Of a stretch of 27,512 nucleotides of DNA, positions 23,181-27,512 are shown one piece after another. The stretch is from an uncultured Ruminococcus sp. Lineage in GTDB: Bacteria > Bacillota > Clostridia > Oscillospirales > Ruminococcaceae. Below the pieces are notes generated by a model. It was not told where the DNA came from, ran no database searches, and saw only the letters and a list, made by a program, of their open reading frames with translations. The position numbers were made by a program, and so were the translations under genes. The stretch is taken from positions 1 to 27,512 of the forward strand of contig NZ_CALDMP010000078.1 in the NCBI RefSeq assembly GCF_937915125.1, read 5' to 3'. How positions within the stretch are numbered: position 1 is the stretch's first letter; each line of letters begins with the position of its first letter.

Positions 23181-24044
23181 ATGAAAATGATGCTGGAAGT
23201 ACAGGAACTCACTCGTTCCTACGACAAATTTACATTAGACCATGTGACGTTCTCCATTCCCGGAGGGACGATCATGGGACTTATCGGTGAGAATGGTGCC
23301 GGAAAAAGTACTACCATTCGGGCAATTCTGGGTCTTATTCGCCGGGATGCCGGGGAAGTACGCTTTTGCGGCGAACCGCTTACGACGAACAGCAAGGCAC
23401 TGAAAGAGGACATCGGCGTGGTGTTCGACAATATTGCCTTTTATCCGGAACTGACGGTGGAAATGGCTGGAAGTATTTGCCGAAAGTCCTACACACGGTG
23501 GGATGATACATATTATCAGGAATTGCTTCAGAAGTTTTCCCTGGAGCCGAAAAAGAAGATCAAGGACTTGTCCCGGGGCATGAAAATGAAGCTTTCTCTT
23601 GCCATGGCGTTTTCCCATCATCCGAAGCTGTTGCTGTTGGATGAGCCGACCGGAGGACTGGATCCAGTGGTGCGGGATGATCTGCTGGAGTTGTTTCTGG
23701 ATTTCGTACAAGATGAAGACCATGCCATACTCTTGTCCTCCCATATTACCAGCGATCTGGAAAAGGCGGCAGATTATGTGACATTTCTCCATGAGGGAAA
23801 GGTGCTATTCTCCAAGTCAAAGGACGAATTGATCTATCAGTACGGCATCCTGCGGTGTGGAAAGGAATTGTTTGAGACCCTGGAGCCGTCGGAGATGCTG
23901 GCGTGGCGGAAAAAGGACTATGCCTATGATGTGCTGGTTGCCGACCGGGAGGCTGCACAGCGGAAATACCGGAATGCTGTGGTGGATGCGGCATCAGTGG
24001 ATGAAATTATGGTACTGTATGTGAAAGGAGAACGGATATCATGA
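23181..24044 (+). CDS. ABC transporter ATP-binding protein
   Basis: 287-aa ATPase subunit. Walker A is GENGAGKST (36-44), the signature loop is LSRGM (130-134) in place of LSGGQ, Walker B is LLLLDEP (150-156) followed by TGGLDP, and the H-loop His is in LLSSHI. The LSRGM signature is common in YtrB/BcrA-like exporters. ATG at 23181 is chosen for AGGAGGAAG within the end of the GntR gene; the frame is open further upstream, but that part overlaps GntR. It pairs with the permease that overlaps it by 4 bases. The substrate (peptide antibiotic or other) is unknown. Confidence 0.94.
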   Translation: MKMMLEVQELTRSYDKFTLDHVTFSIPGGTIMGLIGENGAGKSTTIRAILGLIRRDAGEVRFCGEPLTTNSKALKEDIGVVFDNIAFYPELTVEMAGSICRKSYTRWDDTYYQELLQKFSLEPKKKIKDLSRGMKMKLSLAMAFSHHPKLLLLDEPTGGLDPVVRDDLLELFLDFVQDEDHAILLSSHITSDLEKAADYVTFLHEGKVLFSKSKDELIYQYGILRCGKELFETLEPSEMLAWRKKDYAYDVLVADREAAQRKYRNAVVDAASVDEIMVLYVKGERIS

Positions 24045-24703
24045 AAGGCTTACTGTTAAAGGATTTTTATAATCTGAAGAAGAATGGGATCTTTATGCTG
24101 ATCACCCTGATCTGTTTCGGATTTTTCGGTGCCATGGGAGAGATGGGCGCTTCCTTTGTCATTATGTGGGGACTGATCGCCAGTATGCAGATCATAACCA
24201 CATTTACCTTTGACGAAGCGGTGAAATGGAACAGCTTCGGCATGACCATGCCGGTGACCCGAAAGGAACTGGTGGGGGCAAAATTTATCGTGCATTGGTG
24301 CATGACCATATTTGGCATTGGCGTTACCCTGGCGGCAACACTTCTCACAAGTGTATGCTTGCAGAAGCTGACAGGGGAAATGCTGCGGGAACTTTTGATA
24401 ACATCGTGGCTGGGCTTCTGGATGATCCTGTTTCTGGGCGGAATATCGGTGCTTTTGCTGTTCCGGTTCAGTGCAGAACGCACCCGGCTGATCACAGCAC
24501 TTGTGTTTGCGGTGCCTATGGCCATTTGTATTGCTGTGACAAATATTTTTTCTTCTGTTGATACATTTGAAATGTCTGTAGGTGATGTTTCTGCGGCAAT
24601 GTATGTGGTGTTGCTGGCAGGCATTCCGGCGGTTGTGCTGGTATGGGAGTTTGTCATGTATCGGATTTCCTGCCGGGTTTTTGCAAAAAAAGATCTGGCG
24701 TGA
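24041..24703 (+). CDS. ABC-2 type transporter permease
   Basis: 220-aa membrane subunit with about six TM helices (near 17-33, 36-55, 84-106, 119-141, 148-170, 185-206). The N-terminus MKGLLLKDFYNLKKNGIFML and the internal EAVKWNSFGMTMPVTRKELV are typical of the ABC-2 permeases that accompany YtrA-type regulators. It starts in an ATGA overlap with the ATPase gene. A half-size protein, so two copies probably assemble with two ATPases. A terminator follows closely. Confidence 0.9.
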   Translation: MKGLLLKDFYNLKKNGIFMLITLICFGFFGAMGEMGASFVIMWGLIASMQIITTFTFDEAVKWNSFGMTMPVTRKELVGAKFIVHWCMTIFGIGVTLAATLLTSVCLQKLTGEMLRELLITSWLGFWMILFLGGISVLLLFRFSAERTRLITALVFAVPMAICIAVTNIFSSVDTFEMSVGDVSAAMYVVLLAGIPAVVLVWEFVMYRISCRVFAKKDLA

Positions 24704-24725
24704 GGGCACAGATTGGAAGAAATGA

Positions 24726-24768
24726 AAAGAGCGAGTCGATTTTGAAGTCGATTCGCTCTTTATTTTTT
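24726..24768 (+). terminator. Intrinsic terminator of the GntR-ABC operon
   Basis: AAAGAGCGAGTCGA (24726-24739) pairs with TCGATTCGCTCTTT (24748-24761), 14 bp with one G-U pair, followed by ATTTTTT. Confidence 0.93.
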
Positions 24769-24818
24769 GAGATAATTGGTGAGGTGGGGTTATTCCCATT
24801 CCCCAGATTTCTTCAAAC

Positions 24819-24838
24819 ACTAAACAAATTTGCTTAGT
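24819..24838. repeat. 20-bp near-perfect palindrome at the composition boundary
   Basis: ACTAAACAAATTTGCTTAGT is its own reverse complement except for one pair. It lies just where the sequence changes from GC-rich to AT-rich. The stretch from here to 25010 shows no gene; another 8-bp inverted repeat (GTTATCAT at 24903-24910, ATGATAAC at 24923-24930) is in it. Confidence 0.6.
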
Positions 24839-25010
24839 TAATTTATGCTGTGGTATCTCAGTTATACATTTTGCTCTGTACTATACTGCCCACTGATGCC
24901 AAGTTATCATTTTTTTAGCGCCATGATAACAAAGACCAGCGACTTATAGGAGAATATGTGCCCGGTGGCTTGCTCCTTATTTGGTATTATAGCGCAGATT
25001 GGGGAGGTTG

Positions 25011-25406
25011 TCAATACCCTTTTATGGCATTCACAATTGAGGACGTATTCCATTTCACAACTTTATTAGCGTTGCTTTTTACAACTGTGGAAGTACGTTC
25101 TGATCCCCATGGTTCAATAGCTATTATCCTCTTTCCCATTTCTTGTGCCAAGTTTATTTCTATATTAATCCACTTACTGTATGTAGAATATACACCAGCA
25201 AGAATTAGTACGCATGAAGCGTGTTGCATTTGATTTTTTATTGCGGCTCGTAATTCACGATCATTCTTTGCATTGTGAATAGGAGCGTCTTTTGGGACAG
25301 AGTAATCTCTGTAATATAAACTTGATTCACTATCCAATAAGCTTTTCAGCTTATCATAGTAGTCGCTATAAGACCAGGAATGGCTAATAAAAATATTATA
25401 AATCAT
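25011..25406 (-). CDS. TIR-like protein of the ThsB (DUF1863/MTH538) type
   Basis: 131 aa. YNIFISHSWSYSDYYDKLKS at the N-terminus, YYRDYSVPKDAPIHN, CVLILAGVYSTYSKWINIEI and AIEPWGSE are the marks of the ThsB-like TIR fold, known from Thoeris defence, where it makes a cyclic ADP-ribose-type signal. The likely catalytic Glu83 follows the KWIN segment. ATG is preceded by GAGGAA, and only 2 bases separate it from the stop of the upstream TIR gene. No ThsA effector is visible here. Last gene of the cassette; AT-rich unlike the genes left of 24,840. Confidence 0.85.
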   Translation of the reverse strand: MIYNIFISHSWSYSDYYDKLKSLLDSESSLYYRDYSVPKDAPIHNAKNDRELRAAIKNQMQHASCVLILAGVYSTYSKWINIEINLAQEMGKRIIAIEPWGSERTSTVVKSNANKVVKWNTSSIVNAIKGY

Positions 25407-25408
25407 CG

Positions 25409-25882
25409 TTATTTCCTCATTTCTTCTTTTAATTTTTCATAAAATCTTTCGGTTTCGTATCTTTGACGGTTTTCAACTGAATAATGTTCAAATAACACCC
25501 TAGATTCTGTTGCAACTTTTTTTCGTACTTTAATATATAAAGCAATATCATTTAGCGTTCTCAGTCTTGGCCAGTATGTCAGATAATCTGGCAATGTAAC
25601 AGTGTGATTCAAATATGTTGCTGTAGGCATATCAACTTGAGCTGACATCCCAATTTCAAACGGAACCCACCAAGATAATTTTGTTTTATCAGACATTACA
25701 ACTATTATATCGCTGCAGGCATTGAGGTTTTCCTTAATATGGTCAGTTAGTTGCTTCCCTCCGAGTTTAATATCATTGTCAAGTACATCTAAATATGCTG
25801 GCACACCATATTTTTCAAATTCTTTCTTTAATAGAAGTGCCTGTGCGCTGTCTGCGTCTTTATGAGAAATAAAAACTTTCAT
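25409..25882 (-). CDS. TIR-domain protein
   Basis: 157 aa, a TIR domain with no extra effector domain. MKVFISHKDADSAQALLLKK is strand A and box 1, VPAYLDVLDNDIKLGG follows, DIIVVMSDKTKLSWWVPFEI carries the probable catalytic Glu76, and LPDYLTYWPRL lies near the end. This TIR class is likely an NAD-consuming or NAD-cyclising enzyme (family knowledge). GAGGAGGT lies 4 bases before ATG. It is 9 bases behind the membrane protein gene. Distinct in sequence from the second TIR gene, so not a recent duplicate. Confidence 0.85.
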   Translation of the reverse strand: MKVFISHKDADSAQALLLKKEFEKYGVPAYLDVLDNDIKLGGKQLTDHIKENLNACSDIIVVMSDKTKLSWWVPFEIGMSAQVDMPTATYLNHTVTLPDYLTYWPRLRTLNDIALYIKVRKKVATESRVLFEHYSVENRQRYETERFYEKLKEEMRK

Positions 25883-25891
25883 TTGACCTCC

Positions 25892-26380
25892 TCATATTTT
25901 GTCCATGATAAACTTAATCACGGGAATAATAAAAGAAACAGAAAACAGGATAATAAATAGCCATGGTATAGCTTTTTCTATTGAGGTGAGTTCAGGATAC
26001 TTATATTCCTTTTCCAACTTATCCCATTCATATGTATATGGTCTTAACGGAAGCTTCTTTTCAATTTCGTTCACAATACCATATTTTACTGTACTCAGCG
26101 TTTTATAGCTCTTGATAGTTTTAATCCACAAAACACAAATAACAATACCTACAACAGCAAGAATTATGCTCTTTAAATCAAGTGAAAACGAAATTACTGC
26201 CAACAGAGCTGCATTAATCGTAATATAGATATTGTTGGAATTACTGCGCTTTTCAGTGTTGTTATTTGCCATATCCACACAAGTTTTCCACTGTTCAAGA
26301 ACAGTGCCCTCATAATCACCGTTATAGTTTTCTTTTTTGATCGATTCAAGTTTCAACGTCTTTACTGCCTCACTTTCCAT
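25892..26380 (-). CDS. RipA-like small membrane protein of the TIR cassette
   Basis: 162 aa. A polar N-terminus ends in LEQWKTCVDMANNNTEKRSN, TM helices lie at about 50-66, 69-86 and 137-158, and a cytoplasmic loop has IKSYKTLSTVKYGIVNEIEK and PLRPYTYEWDKL. This layout and these motifs match, from memory, the RipA family octameric membrane proteins found near TIR genes. It could be the membrane effector or sensor of the system (inference). The start is ATG at 26380, which overlaps the end of the YjzC-like gene by 11 bases; there is no clear ribosome site, so translation is probably coupled. An open frame runs on to 26452, but those residues are the other gene read in another frame. Confidence 0.75.
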   Translation of the reverse strand: MESEAVKTLKLESIKKENYNGDYEGTVLEQWKTCVDMANNNTEKRSNSNNIYITINAALLAVISFSLDLKSIILAVVGIVICVLWIKTIKSYKTLSTVKYGIVNEIEKKLPLRPYTYEWDKLEKEYKYPELTSIEKAIPWLFIILFSVSFIIPVIKFIMDKI

Positions 26381-26534
26381 GCTTAGTCTTATCAACGAGT
26401 ACGAGTGTAGTCGCACCCTTTGGTGTCGGCGAAACGGTTTTGCCCTTAACAAGCGTAACCTCCGTCTTGCTTCCGACGGGTTTGTACTGACCCGAAACAG
26501 GGGCTTTCTGCCCGGTTTTTGTCTTTGTAGCCAT
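26370..26534 (-). CDS. YjzC-like 54-aa protein
   Basis: Short basic protein, MATKTKTGQKAPVSGQYKPV at the start, then SKTEVTLVKGKTVSPTP and a KHGK end. The pattern T-G-Q-x-A-P-x-S-G-x-Y and E-V-T-L-V-K-G matches the small YjzC-type proteins of Firmicutes (from memory), whose role is unknown. AAGGAG (complement of 26545-26550) lies 10 bases before ATG. It is visibly richer in G and C than the genes on either side. It overlaps the membrane protein gene by 11 bases and would be the first gene of the cassette transcript. Confidence 0.75.
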   Translation of the reverse strand: MATKTKTGQKAPVSGQYKPVGSKTEVTLVKGKTVSPTPKGATTLVLVDKTKHGK

Positions 26535-26607
26535 TTCAGCCACTCTCCTTAAAATTTATTTAAAGAGATCACACGCTTAATTTTTACTTTCTGCCGACAA
26601 AAAACTA

Positions 26608-26636
26608 TTGCATTCTGTGAGAAAATATGATATAAT
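26608..26636 (+). promoter_or_regulatory. Plus-strand promoter with no gene behind it
   Basis: TTGCAT (26608-26613), a 17-base spacer, TATAAT (26631-26636). It points right, toward a terminator at 26697 and away from the minus-strand cassette. Confidence 0.7.
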
Positions 26637-26642
26637 AGTAGT

Positions 26643-26722
26643 TGCTACACTGGCCAAAGTATCATATTCTGTATGAAATGCTTTTGCCAACTTAAGAGAT
26701 GCCCCTCACACGGGCATCTTTT
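26643..26722 (+). ncRNA. Candidate small RNA between a promoter and a terminator
   Basis: The promoter at 26608-26636 would start a transcript near 26643, and a strong hairpin with T-run ends it near 26722, giving about 80 nt. Only a 26-codon frame (MKCFCQLKRC...) lies within, without a ribosome site, and it runs past the terminator. It sits between two defence-type genes. This is a prediction from signals only; it could also be the remnant of a lost gene. Confidence 0.4.
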
Positions 26723-26724
26723 TT
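26697..26724 (+). terminator. Intrinsic terminator, plus strand
   Basis: AGATGCCC (26697-26704) and GGGCATCT (26712-26719), a perfect 8-bp stem with a 7-base loop, followed by TTTTT. On the minus strand it is not followed by a T-run, so it does not serve the ATPase gene. Confidence 0.85.
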
Positions 26725-26736
26725 CATGTGACCGCT

Positions 26737-27426
26737 TTATTGCGTATTGGTAATGATGTTAGGCATTGCTCCAAACGCACCTTCGATCATTTTCTGACCG
26801 AGCTTATCATAGCTTCGTAATCCTGGAATATCACTGATGTGCTTCATTGAGCTTTCACCGTATTCGTTCTTGTCCATGAGCCAAACCTCATCACGCTGTA
26901 CTGCTTCGTTTATCAGCAAGATATTATGCGTTGTACAAATCAATTGAGCGTTGTATGGATTGGTTTCAGGATTGTAGAACAGTTCTATCATTTTTTTTAC
27001 TACGGTTGGATGAAGACCGTTCTCGATTTCATCAACTATAAGAATATTCCCGGTACTAAGTGCATCGAATATTGTTGGCAAAATGTCGAGAAGTTTGATT
27101 GTGCCATTCGACTCGATCTGTAAAAAAGGTAACTCGCTTCTATCAACAGCCTTATGCTTGTCATAAATGCTGTGAGTTGATTTCACATCTACACGGACAC
27201 TTTTCAAAATAACAGCGCGGTTTTCAAGATCATCAGAATCAAGAGCGTGTTTTTCAATTTTTTTCTCATTGAACTCCACCTGTATATCTTCCAGTGTAGG
27301 ATCGGCACTCTTTAAGATTTTCAGATACTCCTCTTTCTTTTCAGCCGAGAACGTTTCTTCACTGAGATTTGAAAGACCTCTCATAGCAGCCATATTGACG
27401 ACTTGCATATTGGTAATAGTTGCCAC
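26737..27426 (-). pseudogene. AAA/OLD-type ATPase lacking its N-terminal half
   Basis: 229 aa of an AAA_15/AAA_21 (OLD- or RecF-like) ATPase. Present are the ABC-type signature ESNGTIKLL (105-113), Walker B with ILIVDEIENGLHP (128-140) and the sensor CTTHN (His167). The Walker A part, which should lie in an N-terminal region of perhaps 150-200 residues, is missing. The only start is a GTG at 27426 with no ribosome site, and the frame meets TAA at 27469-27471. Family members of this shape usually have 370-450 residues, so it is most likely a broken gene. TTGCCAC/GTGGCAA (about 27420-27440) forms a hairpin at the break. Confidence 0.7.
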
Positions 27427-27512
27427 TATAATTGTGGCAAGCTTATTATTAAGAAATGAAAGTACAGTTTACAAGGGACTACACAGGGTAGGTATCTGAC
27501 GGGAGGGGTGCC

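Noticed and set aside
25011..25882. Classical Thoeris (ThsA plus ThsB)
   Set aside because: ThsB-like TIR is present, but no SIR2-SLOG ThsA or macro-domain effector is encoded in the window, so the name would be misleading.
26381..26452. Longer N-terminus for the RipA-like protein
   Set aside because: The 24 extra residues are the YjzC-like gene in a different frame, and the first in-frame codon with family-like sequence after it is ATG 26380.
1..27512. CRISPR arrays, tRNA or rRNA genes, complete insertion sequences
   Set aside because: No regularly spaced direct repeats, no cloverleaf with a recognisable anticodon arm, and no transposase frame were seen on either strand.

Overview
The window looks like the chromosome of a gut Firmicute of the Ruminococcus/Oscillospiraceae type. 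Reasons: consensus Gram-positive ribosome binding sites (AGGAGG) and sigma-A promoters (TTGACA/TATAAT), a YtrA-type GntR-ABC module, a Cthe_2159-like carbohydrate-binding lipoprotein, a small RRXRR protein of a kind frequent in these bacteria, and many short palindromic intergenic repeats. The species call is inference.

Layout, left to right. 1-3220: dtd (D-aminoacyl-tRNA deacylase) and a secreted beta-helix carbohydrate-binding lipoprotein, each preceded by a copy of a small MITE-like repeat. 3355-5982: a SERCA-like calcium P-type ATPase. 5983-7080: a repeat-rich gap with a strong promoter, a 159-bp palindrome, and a stand-alone RRXRR/PLMP-like protein. 7084-9223 (minus strand): deoD purine nucleoside phosphorylase behind a Wzx/MATE-type flippase. 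9224-10303: non-coding, with a 172-bp MITE and a 160-bp palindrome. 10304-11708: an ECF sigma factor with an overlapping membrane partner.

11908-19800 is a glycan operon: initiating sugar-phosphate transferase, manC, gmd, two GT4 glycosyltransferases, an rmd-like reductase and a coiled-coil protein. ManC, Gmd and Rmd would make GDP-D-rhamnose from mannose-1-phosphate. The initiator and the two GT4 enzymes would build a short lipid-linked glycan, which the flippase on the other strand might export. No polymerase is visible. 20035-24768 carries pspA with a 52-aa membrane protein that immediately follows it, a DEDDh exonuclease, a two-TM protein of unknown function, and an autoregulated-looking GntR/ABC module.

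From about 24,840 the base composition becomes clearly AT-rich and the content changes to defence-type genes. On the minus strand, a YjzC-like 54-aa protein overlaps a RipA-like small membrane protein, followed by two different TIR-domain proteins, all nearly contiguous. Next come a promoter-terminator pair with no gene between them (candidate small RNA) and an N-terminally truncated AAA/OLD-type ATPase. The TIR/TIR/membrane cassette is the best candidate for an uncharacterised system here. The RRXRR protein with its long palindromic leader is the second.
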